Below are positions 33,936 through 41,963 of a DNA stretch of 53,248 nucleotides, piece by piece (the first letter of the stretch is position 1; each line of letters opens with the position of its first letter). The stretch is from Oscillibacter sp. GTDB lineage: Bacteria > Bacillota > Clostridia > Oscillospirales > Oscillospiraceae. The stretch covers positions 1 to 53,248 of the forward strand of contig JAAVZX010000070.1 in the NCBI GenBank assembly GCA_022791875.1, read 5' to 3'. Made by a program: the position numbers and the translations under genes. The notes beneath the pieces were generated by a model. The model had not been told where the DNA came from. It saw only the letters and a program-made list of their open reading frames with translations, and did not search any database.

Positions 33936-34982
33936 TCAGATCAGATATCGGTTCACGACGGGAATCCGCGACAGGCCCGCGTAGGCGAGGCACCCGGCGG
34001 TCAGGAGCAGGAGGGAGAACAGCGGGACGCGGAGCATGGGGGAGCCCTCCAGGACGGTCAGGCCCCAGAGGGGGAAGAGTTTCAGCAGGACCGTGTGGGT
34101 CAGGAAGACGCAGAAGGACGCCTTTGAGAGGAATTCCACGGCTTTTCCGGCGCGGTTATTCAGGGGAGCCGAGGCGCACAGCCCGTAGACGCCCACGGCA
34201 ATCAGGAAAATGCCGGCGCCCATGCCCTCCAGGAAATGCTCGTAGGGCTTCCCCTCCGCTGCCGACATCGCCCAGGTGCCCCCGTAAGTGATCCCGACAC
34301 CCGCCGCCAGCGCCAGCAGGCAGAGGCTTCGCCGGGGCCTGGGGTGGTACGCGGTCAGGTAGTAGCCCAGCAGCGTATAGCCGATGGAGGCGTAGGCCAT
34401 ATTCATCTGCCATTTCAGCGGAATGCCCCGCAGGAGCGTAAAGGGCCAAAAGGTTTTCACCGTCGGGAAAAGAATGCCCAGAACGAACCACAGCGCCAGA
34501 ATATATTCCAAATCCCGCCGCGTCCCGTGCTTCACAATCAGCCGCGTGCAGGGCAGAAACGTGTACACAAGAAGCATCACGTGCAGATAATACAGCGGCC
34601 CCTCGTGATAAAACAGCAGCACCTTTTTCGCCCCATGAACCAGCGCCGGAAGGGTCAGCGCCCCGTCCAGCGCCAATTGCAGCACCTGGCAGCAGGACGC
34701 CCAGAACAGCAGCGCCGTCAGAAGCCGCAGAAAATTCCTCCCATACAGCTTCCTCAGCGTCAGCTCCCGCCTGGGACTCAGCAGCAGCGCCCCGCTGGCC
34801 ATCAGAAACAGCGACACGCTGGCGTGAGAAAAGCAGGCCCAGACCAGCGCCTCCAGCCAGTAGCGGGACCCAATGCGCCCCGTCACAAAGGCCGGAGCCG
34901 CCATGTGGGAAATCAGCACGAAGCAGATCGCCGCCGTCTTCACCAAATCCACGGCCCGGTTCCGTTCCCCCGACGCCCCCAT
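33936..34982 (-). CDS. acyltransferase family 3 membrane protein
   Basis: A 348-residue integral membrane protein of the acyltransferase-3 group. NRAVDLVKTAAICFVLISHMAAP carries the conserved histidine (family RxLD..R..AI..V...H pattern), SVSLFLMASGALLLSPRREL and the long set of about ten membrane segments follow. Likely O-acetylates a surface sugar; resembles teichoic-acid or wall-polysaccharide acetylases only by family. It starts three bases after the CLC gene, so they are co-transcribed. Confidence 0.86.
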   Translation of the reverse strand: MGASGERNRAVDLVKTAAICFVLISHMAAPAFVTGRIGSRYWLEALVWACFSHASVSLFLMASGALLLSPRRELTLRKLYGRNFLRLLTALLFWASCCQVLQLALDGALTLPALVHGAKKVLLFYHEGPLYYLHVMLLVYTFLPCTRLIVKHGTRRDLEYILALWFVLGILFPTVKTFWPFTLLRGIPLKWQMNMAYASIGYTLLGYYLTAYHPRPRRSLCLLALAAGVGITYGGTWAMSAAEGKPYEHFLEGMGAGIFLIAVGVYGLCASAPLNNRAGKAVEFLSKASFCVFLTHTVLLKLFPLWGLTVLEGSPMLRVPLFSLLLLTAGCLAYAGLSRIPVVNRYLI

Positions 34983-34985
34983 CGC

Positions 34986-36314
34986 TTACGCTTCCTTTCC
35001 CGCCTCCTGGAGGAGGCCGGACTCCGCGTCCGCCTCAACGTCGTGGGGCGCGGGATCGGGTTCCTCGAAGGTATCTTTCAGTTTCGAGTAGAGGATATGC
35101 TGGCTGGAATACAGGCTGCTGTAGCCGGAGAGGGCGTAGCTGATGGCGCAGGCCAGGGCGTAGCACAGAAGCCCCTCGTCCCCGAACAGCTCCACCGCCA
35201 GGAAGATGGACGCCAGGGGACAGTTGGCCGCGCCGCAGAAAACGGACACCATCCCCACTGCCGCCGCGAATCCGGACGGAATTCCGACCAGCGGCCCCAC
35301 AACGCACCCGAATGTAGCTCCCACGAAGAACGACGGCACCACCTCGCCGCCCTTGTACCCCACCCCCAGCGTGACAGCGGTAAAGAGCAGTTTCAGGATA
35401 AACGCCTCCGGCCGCGCGCTTCCGCGCTCCACGGCGTCCGCAATGATGTTCATCCCCGCGCCGTTGTAGTCTGCGGTTCCCAGAAGAAGGCTCACCGCCG
35501 CCACAATTCCGCCGCCCGCGGCGATCCGAAGCCACGGATTAGGGATACGCTTCGAGAACCAGTGCCCCATAAAATGGATGGTGTGGCAGAAGGCCACCGA
35601 CAGCACCGCGCACAGCGCTGCCAGAATGGCCGTGGAGATCATCAAAGCGGGCGTCACATGGGGCACCGCCACCGTGAAGCGCGTCGGCGACACGTCCATC
35701 AGGTGGGCCACCTGGTACGCTGTCAGGGCGGCGGTCAGGCAGGGGATCAGCGCCGCGTGGTGGATCTGCCCCACCGTCACGATGGCGACGGAGAACACCG
35801 CCGCCGTGACGGGCGTCCCGAACAGAGCGGTGAAGAACGCGGCCATGCCCGCCATGACGGCGGTACGCAGGTCCCGGTCGTCCAGACGGAACAGCCGCCC
35901 GGTATTGTACCCCAGCGTCCCGCCCATTTGCAGCGCCGCCCCTTCCCGCCCGGCGGACCCGCCGGACAGGTGCGTCAGAACGGTGCTGAAAAAGATGGCG
36001 GGCAAAAGCCCGATGAACAGGGGCCGTCCATCCCGGATCGCGTCAAAGACATCATTGGTCCCCATCCCCTCCGTCCGCGTCACCTTATAGATCCCGACGA
36101 TCACCAGTCCAGCCAAAGGCATGCACCACAAAAGCCAAGGATACTCCCCCCGCAAAGCGGTGGCCACATCCACCCCATGATGGAACAAGGCCCCGATCAC
36201 CCCGCTGAGCCCCCCGATAACCCCCGCCAGAACCAGCCATTTCAGCACGATCTTAAAGTACGCGCACAGATACTTCCAAACCGCCCGCAAAACCTTCCCA
36301 TAAGGATACCGCAT
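34986..36314 (-). CDS. CLC-family antiporter, fluoride-type signature (inferred F-/H+)
   Basis: A 442-residue CLC transporter with about ten to twelve membrane helices. The gating-glutamate motif reads GSAGREGAALQMGG (Glu124), not the chloride-type GREGP. The position of the central serine in chloride CLCs (GSGIP) is GMGTN here (Met84). A methionine there and a changed residue after GREG are the marks of the bacterial CLC-F fluoride/proton antiporters, so I infer fluoride export rather than chloride transport. ATG 36314 with GGAGG; the frame is open upstream without a ribosome site. I looked for a fluoride riboswitch in the leader and saw none. Confidence 0.85.
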   Translation of the reverse strand: MRYPYGKVLRAVWKYLCAYFKIVLKWLVLAGVIGGLSGVIGALFHHGVDVATALRGEYPWLLWCMPLAGLVIVGIYKVTRTEGMGTNDVFDAIRDGRPLFIGLLPAIFFSTVLTHLSGGSAGREGAALQMGGTLGYNTGRLFRLDDRDLRTAVMAGMAAFFTALFGTPVTAAVFSVAIVTVGQIHHAALIPCLTAALTAYQVAHLMDVSPTRFTVAVPHVTPALMISTAILAALCAVLSVAFCHTIHFMGHWFSKRIPNPWLRIAAGGGIVAAVSLLLGTADYNGAGMNIIADAVERGSARPEAFILKLLFTAVTLGVGYKGGEVVPSFFVGATFGCVVGPLVGIPSGFAAAVGMVSVFCGAANCPLASIFLAVELFGDEGLLCYALACAISYALSGYSSLYSSQHILYSKLKDTFEEPDPAPHDVEADAESGLLQEAGKEA

Positions 36315-36400
36315 TCTATCCCCCTCCTCAAGAACAACCGCCGCCAAACCCATTATCTTTACGGCCTGTTTACGATAAAACCCATTTTCTTTACACCCAC

Positions 36401-36429
36401 AGTATAGTGGAAGCCTCATCAAATTGCAA
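36401..36429 (-). promoter_or_regulatory. SigA promoter of the CLC-acyltransferase unit
   Basis: TTGCAA (36429-36424), 17 bp, TATACT (36406-36401), about 90 bp before the start codon. Confidence 0.7.
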
Positions 36430-36437
36430 GCCCCATG

Positions 36438-36550
36438 CCTACGAGGGACGGGGGGCTGCCAGCGGGGCTTCCCGCCTCCGGCGGCCAGAGGGCTTTGCCC
36501 TCTGGACTCCCACCAGGGAGGCGTGCGCCTCCCTGGACCCTGGCAGATCG
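36438..36550 (+). repeat. A-family modular repeat, copy A4
   Basis: CTACGAGGGACGGGGGGCTG, core with AGCGGGGCTTCCCGCCTCCG, palindromes CCAGAGGG/CCCTCTGG and CCAGGGAGGC/GCCTCCCTGG, end GGCAGATCGG then a T-run. In the divergent gap between the CLC and serC promoters. Confidence 0.85.
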
Positions 36551-36618
36551 GGCTATTTTTTTGCTCTCTGCATCAAAAGATAGTCCCCCTTTTCCTGAAA
36601 GTGCGTGGACTCTTCCTA

Positions 36619-36647
36619 TTGAATCCTTCGGTGCGGCGGGATATAAT
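36619..36647 (+). promoter_or_regulatory. SigA promoter of serC
   Basis: TTGAAT (36619-36624), 17 bp, TATAAT (36642-36647), 45 bp before the start codon. Confidence 0.8.
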
Positions 36648-36691
36648 AGGGCTGTTGATTTCTGTGCTCAATGTGAAACGGAGGAATTATC

Positions 36692-37780
36692 ATGAAATAC
36701 GGACGCACTTACAACTTCTCCGCAGGACCCGCCATGATGCCTGAGGACGTCCTCGAGGAAATCGCCGCCGAGGTCCTTAACTACCGCGGCAGCGGCATGA
36801 GCGTCATGGAGATGAGCCACCGCTCCCAGGTCTTCCAGACCATCCTCGACGAGGCCAAGGCCGACCTGCGCAAGCTCATGAACATCCCCGAAAACTACAA
36901 AATCCTCTTCGTCCAGGGCGGCGGCACCGTCCAGTTCGCCATGGTCCCCATGAACCTCATGCGCAGCGGCCTCGCCTGCTACATGGAAACCGGCGCATGG
37001 TCCAAAAAGGCCCTGGCCGAGGCCCGCAAGTACGGCGAAGTCACCGTGTCCGCATCCTCCGCCGACAAGAATTTCTCCTATATCCCCGACTGCACCCACG
37101 TGGAAATCCCCGAAAAGGCCGACTACGTCTACCTCTGCGAAAACGAAACCATCCACGGCACCACCTGGCACACCCTCCCCGAGATAGGCTCCGTCCCCCT
37201 GGTGTCCGACCAGTCCTCCATGTTCCTCTCCCGCCCCTGCGACGTGAGCCGCTACGGCCTCATCTGGGGCGGCGTCCAGAAGAACGTAGGCCCCGCAGGC
37301 ATGGCCGTCGTCATCATCCGCGAAGACCTGATCCGGGACGACCTGCCCGCTTTCGTCCCCACCTACCTCAGCTACAAGACCCACGCCGACAACGATTCCC
37401 TCTACAACACCCCCAACTGCTGGGCCATCTACTGCTGCGGCAAGGTCTTCCGCTATCTCCTGGACAACGGCGGACTGGAGGCCCAGGCGAAGCGCAACGA
37501 GGAAAAAGCCGCCGTTCTCTATGACTTCCTGGATCAAAGCAGCTTCTTCACCGGCGCGGTGGTAAAGGAGGACCGTTCCGTCATGAACGTCCCCTTCGTG
37601 ACACCCAGCAAGGAGCAGGACGCCGCGGTAGTTGCCGCCGCCAAGGCGGCTGGCTTCGACAACCTGAAAGGCCACAAGAGCGTCGGGGGCCTCCGCGCCT
37701 CCATCTACAACGCTATGCCCAAAGCAGGCGTCACAGCACTGGTGGACTTCCTGCGGAACTACGAGAAGACGCAGGCATAA
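36692..37780 (+). CDS. serC: phosphoserine aminotransferase
   Basis: A 362-residue PLP enzyme (3-phosphohydroxypyruvate + glutamate to phosphoserine + 2-oxoglutarate; serine pathway). TYNFSAGPAMMPEDVLEEI at the N-terminus, GGGTVQFAMVPMNL, and the PLP lysine in WGGVQKNVGPAG; ends with GGLRASIYNAMP, all typical for SerC. CGGAGG precedes the ATG. Monocistronic: strong promoter upstream, terminator downstream; serA is not adjacent in the window. Confidence 0.96.
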   Translation: MKYGRTYNFSAGPAMMPEDVLEEIAAEVLNYRGSGMSVMEMSHRSQVFQTILDEAKADLRKLMNIPENYKILFVQGGGTVQFAMVPMNLMRSGLACYMETGAWSKKALAEARKYGEVTVSASSADKNFSYIPDCTHVEIPEKADYVYLCENETIHGTTWHTLPEIGSVPLVSDQSSMFLSRPCDVSRYGLIWGGVQKNVGPAGMAVVIIREDLIRDDLPAFVPTYLSYKTHADNDSLYNTPNCWAIYCCGKVFRYLLDNGGLEAQAKRNEEKAAVLYDFLDQSSFFTGAVVKEDRSVMNVPFVTPSKEQDAAVVAAAKAAGFDNLKGHKSVGGLRASIYNAMPKAGVTALVDFLRNYEKTQA

Positions 37781-37790
37781 AAACGCCAAA

Positions 37791-37823
37791 CGACCCGCCG
37801 GGTTTTCCCCGGCGGGCCGTTTT
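37791..37823. terminator. terminator between serC and the BI-1 gene
   Basis: CCCGCCGGG / CCCGGCGGG flanked by CG/CG and followed by TTTTC, 10 bases after the serC stop. Confidence 0.82.
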
Positions 37824-37836
37824 CTCTGCCGCGCAG

Positions 37837-38535
37837 TTATTTCCGGTTCTTCCCAAGGAAGCGGAGAAGATACAGGAACAGGTTGATATAGTCCAGATAC
37901 AGCCCCAGGGCGGAGATGATGGACGCCCGCTCCAGCATGGCGGAGTCGTGCTGGAACGCGTAGTAATACTGCTGGATCTTCTGAGTGTCGTAGGCCGTGA
38001 AGCCCAGGAAGATGGCCACGCCAATCAGGCACACCACCCGATCCATGGCCCCGAAGGGCAGGAACAGGGACAGCAGTCCGAAGATGATCAGGAAGATCAG
38101 TCCGCCCACCAGAATCGGGCGCAGGCGCGACAGGTCCGTCTTCGTGAAGTAGCCATACGCGGCCATGCCCGCGAAGTACAGGCTGGTCATCAGGAACACC
38201 AGAATCAGGGTGCCCATGCCGAAGATCAGGAAGTAGGCGGAGAAGACCACGCCCGTCAGCACGGCGTAGGTGAAGAACAGCCCCCGCGCCGCCCCGATGC
38301 TCAGCCTCTGGAGCCGGGCCGAGAGGATGATCACCACCGCCAGCTCAGCCACAGGCAGAATGATGTGCATGAAGGGGATGGCAAAGATGAAATAGATGGC
38401 GTTTGTCACGTAGCCCAGAACCGCCACCAGAAAGGTGGTCAGCAGGCCCAGGCACATCCAGACAAAGGTTTTGGCGGTGTACGAGCCAAGGGACTCCCTG
38501 GCTGCGCCGCTAAGGTCATAATCGTTTTCCCACAT
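37837..38535 (-). CDS. Bax inhibitor-1/YbhL-family membrane protein
   Basis: A 232-residue protein with seven membrane segments. KTFVWMCLGLLTTFLVAVLGYVT and the C-terminal GFTAYDTQKIQQYYYAFQHD...LDYINLFLYLLRFLGKN are the BI-1 family landmarks; the two aspartates (in AYDTQ and LDYIN) form the pH/Ca2+-sensing pair known for the Bacillus homologue. Role in bacteria: calcium leak or membrane stress, not firmly known. Monocistronic. Confidence 0.92.
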   Translation of the reverse strand: MWENDYDLSGAARESLGSYTAKTFVWMCLGLLTTFLVAVLGYVTNAIYFIFAIPFMHIILPVAELAVVIILSARLQRLSIGAARGLFFTYAVLTGVVFSAYFLIFGMGTLILVFLMTSLYFAGMAAYGYFTKTDLSRLRPILVGGLIFLIIFGLLSLFLPFGAMDRVVCLIGVAIFLGFTAYDTQKIQQYYYAFQHDSAMLERASIISALGLYLDYINLFLYLLRFLGKNRK

Positions 38536-38616
38536 AATCAGATAAAACCTCCTTGCAGCGGGCCGGACCCGCCGGCCCCGACGCTTTCAGACGGCCCTGC
38601 GCCGCCCGTTTCCCGT

Positions 38617-38645
38617 AGTATACCACAATGCCGCCGGAATGTCTA
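38617..38645 (-). promoter_or_regulatory. promoter of the BI-1 gene
   Basis: TAGACA (38645-38640), 17 bp, TATACT (38622-38617) with TGG before the -10. Confidence 0.62.
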
Positions 38646-38724
38646 TCCCCCGCGTTCCCTTTTTCCAGTTCCGCCCCAGAACGCGAGAGCACCTTTTGCA
38701 AGGTAGTGAGCACTTTCTTGTGTG

Positions 38725-38751
38725 TTCACTGGCTTTTTTACCGCTTATAAT
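38725..38751 (+). promoter_or_regulatory. promoter of dapF
   Basis: Perfect TATAAT at 38746-38751; the -35 is weak (TTCACT at 15 bp). It starts transcription very close to the dapF ribosome site. Confidence 0.55.
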
Positions 38752-38774
38752 AGGGAGTGAAAGGAGGCGTCGGG

Positions 38775-39617
38775 ATGAAATTCTGGAAAATGAACGGCGC
38801 TGGGAATGATTTCATTATTCTGAACAACCTGGAGGAGCGCCTGCCCCTGGCGTCCCTGCCGCGGATTGCCCGGACGCTCTGCGAGCGCCGCCTGTCCATC
38901 GGGGCCGACGGCCTGATGGTGGTGGAGGCCCCCAGGGAGGGCGGGGACTACCGGATGCTCTTCTACAACGCCGACGGAAGCGAGGGGGAGATGTGCGGCA
39001 ACGGGGCGCGGTGCATCTGCCGCTACGGCTTCGAGAACGGCCTCGCCGGGGAAACCCAGACCGTGGAAACCGCCTCCGGCACCGTCACCGGGAAGCGCAT
39101 CGATCAGCGCCTCTACCGGGTCCGCCTCAACGACCCCACCACAATCCGCCTGGACGCCGCTGTGGAGGTGGAGGGCGTGCGCTACGCCTGCTCCTACGTG
39201 GAGCTGGGCACGCCGGGCCTCCCCCACGCCGTAGTCCCCTACGGGAACTTGGGCCGGGCCGACCCCCACGAGCTGAAAGAGCTGGGCCGCAAAATCCGCT
39301 GGCACCCCTCCTTCCCCCGCGGGGCCAACGTGAGCTTCTATGAGATCACCGGCGAGGACAGCCTGCGCGCCCGCACCTTCGAGCGGGGCGTGGAGGATTT
39401 CACCTACGCCTGCGGCACCGGCGCGGGGTCCATGACGGCGGTGCTGACCCTGCAAGGGAAGGTCAGCGGCCACGGCGTCCGGGTGGAGATGACCGGCGGG
39501 ACGCTGATCGTGGACGCGGAACGGGACCACAGCCGGATCGTCAACCTGTACCTCACGGGGCCCACCAATGTGGCGGCCAAGGGGGATGTGACGGATGAGG
39601 ATTTGGTGATGGGCTGA
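38775..39617 (+). CDS. dapF: diaminopimelate epimerase
   Basis: A 280-residue cofactor-free epimerase, LL- to meso-diaminopimelate, for peptidoglycan and lysine. N-terminal KMNGAGNDFIILNN; first catalytic cysteine in GEMCGNGARC near residue 75, second in YACGTGAGSMTAV near residue 217, both intact. ATG 38775 has AAGGAGG eight bases upstream; the frame's GTG at 38757 is not a good start. Followed after 87 bases, including a C-family palindrome, by the symporter gene. Confidence 0.95.
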   Translation: MKFWKMNGAGNDFIILNNLEERLPLASLPRIARTLCERRLSIGADGLMVVEAPREGGDYRMLFYNADGSEGEMCGNGARCICRYGFENGLAGETQTVETASGTVTGKRIDQRLYRVRLNDPTTIRLDAAVEVEGVRYACSYVELGTPGLPHAVVPYGNLGRADPHELKELGRKIRWHPSFPRGANVSFYEITGEDSLRARTFERGVEDFTYACGTGAGSMTAVLTLQGKVSGHGVRVEMTGGTLIVDAERDHSRIVNLYLTGPTNVAAKGDVTDEDLVMG

Positions 39618-39660
39618 CAGAGGGGGGCGCATTCCCGTGGGTACGGTGGGCGCGAGGGAC

Positions 39661-39686
39661 GGGCGGGCGCGGAGGCCCGCCCCTAC
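39661..39686 (+). repeat. C-family palindrome, copy C3
   Basis: GGGCGGGC / GCCCGCCC followed by CCTAC, directly upstream of the symporter's ribosome site. Confidence 0.7.
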
Positions 39687-39704
39687 ATGAAAATGGAGGG
39701 AATT

Positions 39705-40967
39705 ATGGAAAAGAAAGCGGTTGGCAGGAATTACGCGTTTCTCGCAATTATGCTGGGAGCTATGATTTTGGGCGCGGTGATGGGGGCCGTGTTCCCCGTG
39801 GTCAAGGACGCTGAGGGGAACGTGGTCAGCGCCGGAGCCACGATCCTCAAGCCCCTGGGTACGGTATTCATCAATATGATGTTCTGTATCGTGGTGCCGA
39901 TGGTGTTCGCGTCCATCTCCAGCGCCGTGGCGAACATGAAGAGCCGGAAGCGGGCTGGGAAAATCATGGGCGTGACCGTGGGCACCTTCGTGGTCACGGG
40001 CGCGATTGCCGCGGTGATCATGTTCGTGCTCATGATGGTGTTCCCGCCGGTGCTGAGCGCGTGGAGCAAGATTCCCGCCGAGGAGGTGGGGAGCTACGCA
40101 ACCATCCCCGAGCTGATCGTCAACTTCTTCACCGCCGAGGACTTCGTGGGCCTGCTGAGCCGCCGGGCCATGCTGCCGCTGATCGTGTTCTCCCTGCTGT
40201 TCGGGCTGGCTGTGAACCTCAACGGGGGGCAGGAGACGCCAGTCGGACGCTTCCTTGACGACCTGGCGGCGGTCATGCTGCGCTTCGTGAAGCTGGTTAC
40301 GTATTACGCGCCGATTGCGTTCTTCGGGTTCTTCGCGGACCTGGTGGCAACCTACGGGCCCCAGATTACGGAGTCCTATGGCCGGGCGCTGGCGGTGTAC
40401 TACCCGCTTTGCTTCGTGTACATCTTTACGGCGTGGCCGCTGTTCGCGTGGTTCGGCGGCGGCGCGGGGGCGGTGAAGACCATGTTCCGCCATATCACGA
40501 AGCCTGCTGTGGTGTCCCTGGGGACCTGCTCGTCGGTGGCTACGATTCCTACCAATATGGAAGAGGCTGAGGATACGGGGATCTCCAAAGACGTGAGCGA
40601 TATGGTGCTGCCGCTGGGGGCTACGATGCACATGGACGGGTCCTGCTTCTCCTGCGTGCTGAAAATTGCGTTTGTGCTGGGGGTGTTCGGGCAGAGGCTG
40701 AGCCTGGGGATGCTGGTGCCGGTGGTGCTGGTGGCGGTGCTGAGCTCGGTTGGTATGAGCGGGGTGCCGGGAGGCGGGTATATCGGGGAGTATATTATCT
40801 GCTCGATCTTCTTCCCGCAGCAGATGGAGCTGGCGTTTCCGATCCTGGTGACGATTGGCAATCTGGTGGACCCTCCGGCTACGATGATCAACGCGGCGGG
40901 GGATTATGTCGTGTGCTATATCGTTTCGCGGTTTGTGGATGGAAAGGACTGGCTGGCAAGGAGGTAA
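39705..40967 (+). CDS. dicarboxylate/amino acid:cation symporter (DAACS family)
   Basis: A 420-residue permease in the GltP/DctA/SstT group. INMMFCIVVPMVFASISSAV near residue 58, the TCSSVATIPTNMEEAE hairpin (HP2-type, about residue 266) and the substrate-site run MVLPLGATMHMDGSCFSCVLK are clear. The start is ATG 39705 with GGAGG; it uses Na+ or H+ to import glutamate/aspartate, a C4-dicarboxylate or serine (unresolved). Its leader contains the CCTAC end of repeat C3. Followed by an A-family repeat and terminator. Confidence 0.93.
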   Translation: MEKKAVGRNYAFLAIMLGAMILGAVMGAVFPVVKDAEGNVVSAGATILKPLGTVFINMMFCIVVPMVFASISSAVANMKSRKRAGKIMGVTVGTFVVTGAIAAVIMFVLMMVFPPVLSAWSKIPAEEVGSYATIPELIVNFFTAEDFVGLLSRRAMLPLIVFSLLFGLAVNLNGGQETPVGRFLDDLAAVMLRFVKLVTYYAPIAFFGFFADLVATYGPQITESYGRALAVYYPLCFVYIFTAWPLFAWFGGGAGAVKTMFRHITKPAVVSLGTCSSVATIPTNMEEAEDTGISKDVSDMVLPLGATMHMDGSCFSCVLKIAFVLGVFGQRLSLGMLVPVVLVAVLSSVGMSGVPGGGYIGEYIICSIFFPQQMELAFPILVTIGNLVDPPATMINAAGDYVVCYIVSRFVDGKDWLARR

Positions 40968-40970
40968 AAG

Positions 40971-41026
40971 TTGGAGGAGTCCAGAGGGAAACTTTCCCTC
41001 TGGCCCCCGGAGGGCCGCCGGAGGCA
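40971..41026 (-). repeat. A-family modular repeat, copy A7 (short)
   Basis: TTGGAGGAGTCC, palindrome CCAGAGGGAAA/TTTCCCTCTGG, then CCCGGAGGGCCGCCGGAGGC. It starts four bases after the symporter stop and abuts the terminator at 41028. Confidence 0.75.
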
Positions 41027-41027
41027 G

Positions 41028-41064
41028 AAAAAACGGCGGGAGGGTCCACCTCCCGCCGTTTTTT
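41028..41064. terminator. bidirectional terminator
   Basis: AAAAAACGGCGGGAGG / CCTCCCGCCGTTTTTT, 16-bp arms, between the convergent symporter and patatin genes. Confidence 0.9.
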
Positions 41065-41072
41065 AATATGCT

Positions 41073-41927
41073 TCAAGCCATCCAAAACTCCCGCACCTTC
41101 CAAAGCGCCCGCCGCGCCGAAAAATACCCTTCCTGCCACAAAGCCCGCAAAGTATCCAGATTCTTTTCCGTCCGCGAACACCCCAGCGTATCCTCCGGCG
41201 CAATCACAACCACCTTCCCGGCGCGTTCGAGGGCGAACAGCTCCTCGCGGGAGGCGTTGTAGGCGTCGGTACGCCGCTGGAGGGCCTCGACGAAGTTGGG
41301 GTACTGCTTAAAGGCGCGTGCGAAGAGGCGGAGGGCGCGATCGGGATGCTTCTCGTAGTCCCGCTCGCGGGTGAGAACGACCACGACGCGGTCACAGCCC
41401 ACATCAAAGGCACGCTTCCAGGGGATGGGGTCAGAGCAGCCCCCGTCGAGGCAGGGAACACCGTCCAGCCAGATGATGGGGAACATGAGGGGGATGGCGC
41501 AGGTGGCCTGGAGAAGGAGGTTTTCCTCGTCGCGGCGGGGGACGGGGAGGTAGTTGGGTTCTCCGGTTTCCAGGTTGGTGACGACGGCTTCGACGGTGCC
41601 GGGGTAAGCCTCGAAGGTTTCGTAGTCGAAGGGGATGAGCTCGTTGGGGATGGTGCTGTAGGCGAATTTCAGGCCGAAGTAGGAGCGGTTCTGCGGGTCC
41701 GCGAAGTTGCGCCAGCCCATGTAGCGGCGGTCGTTGGCGAAGCGGGTGATCAGCTGCAGGTTGCGGCGGCTCTGTTGGGAGAGGTAGCTGACGCCGTAGG
41801 CGATGCCGGCGGAGACGCCGGCGGTGTAGTCGGGCAGGGGGAGGCCGCTGTCCAGGAAGGCGTCGCAGACGCCGGCGGAAAAGATGGTGCGGAGCGCGCC
41901 GCCCTCCAGAACTAAACCAGTTTTCAC
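41073..41927 (-). CDS. patatin-like phospholipase family protein
   Basis: A 284-residue putative lipid acyl hydrolase. Oxyanion glycine stretch LVLEGGALRTIFSAGV, nucleophile GVSAG (GxSxG) at about residue 39, and catalytic aspartate in CLDGGCSDPIP near residue 157, all intact. Uses a GTG start with GAGGTG ahead. Lies 36 bases downstream of the LTA-synthase-like gene, so probably co-transcribed. Cytoplasmic, no signal peptide. Membrane lipid turnover is likely; substrate unknown. Confidence 0.9.
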   Translation of the reverse strand: MKTGLVLEGGALRTIFSAGVCDAFLDSGLPLPDYTAGVSAGIAYGVSYLSQQSRRNLQLITRFANDRRYMGWRNFADPQNRSYFGLKFAYSTIPNELIPFDYETFEAYPGTVEAVVTNLETGEPNYLPVPRRDEENLLLQATCAIPLMFPIIWLDGVPCLDGGCSDPIPWKRAFDVGCDRVVVVLTRERDYEKHPDRALRLFARAFKQYPNFVEALQRRTDAYNASREELFALERAGKVVVIAPEDTLGCSRTEKNLDTLRALWQEGYFSARRALWKVREFWMA

Positions 41928-41963
41928 GTTTGTTCACCTCTATGATCGAACTGCGGAAGGGTT

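Noticed and set aside
34236..36407. 723-codon frame opposite the acyltransferase and CLC genes
   Set aside because: Pro/Arg/Gln/His-rich antisense translation of membrane-protein codons, with no family motifs.
36315..36440. Fluoride riboswitch in the CLC leader
   Set aside because: The leader lacks the conserved GATG/CCGCC/CTGATG pattern; only a promoter is seen.
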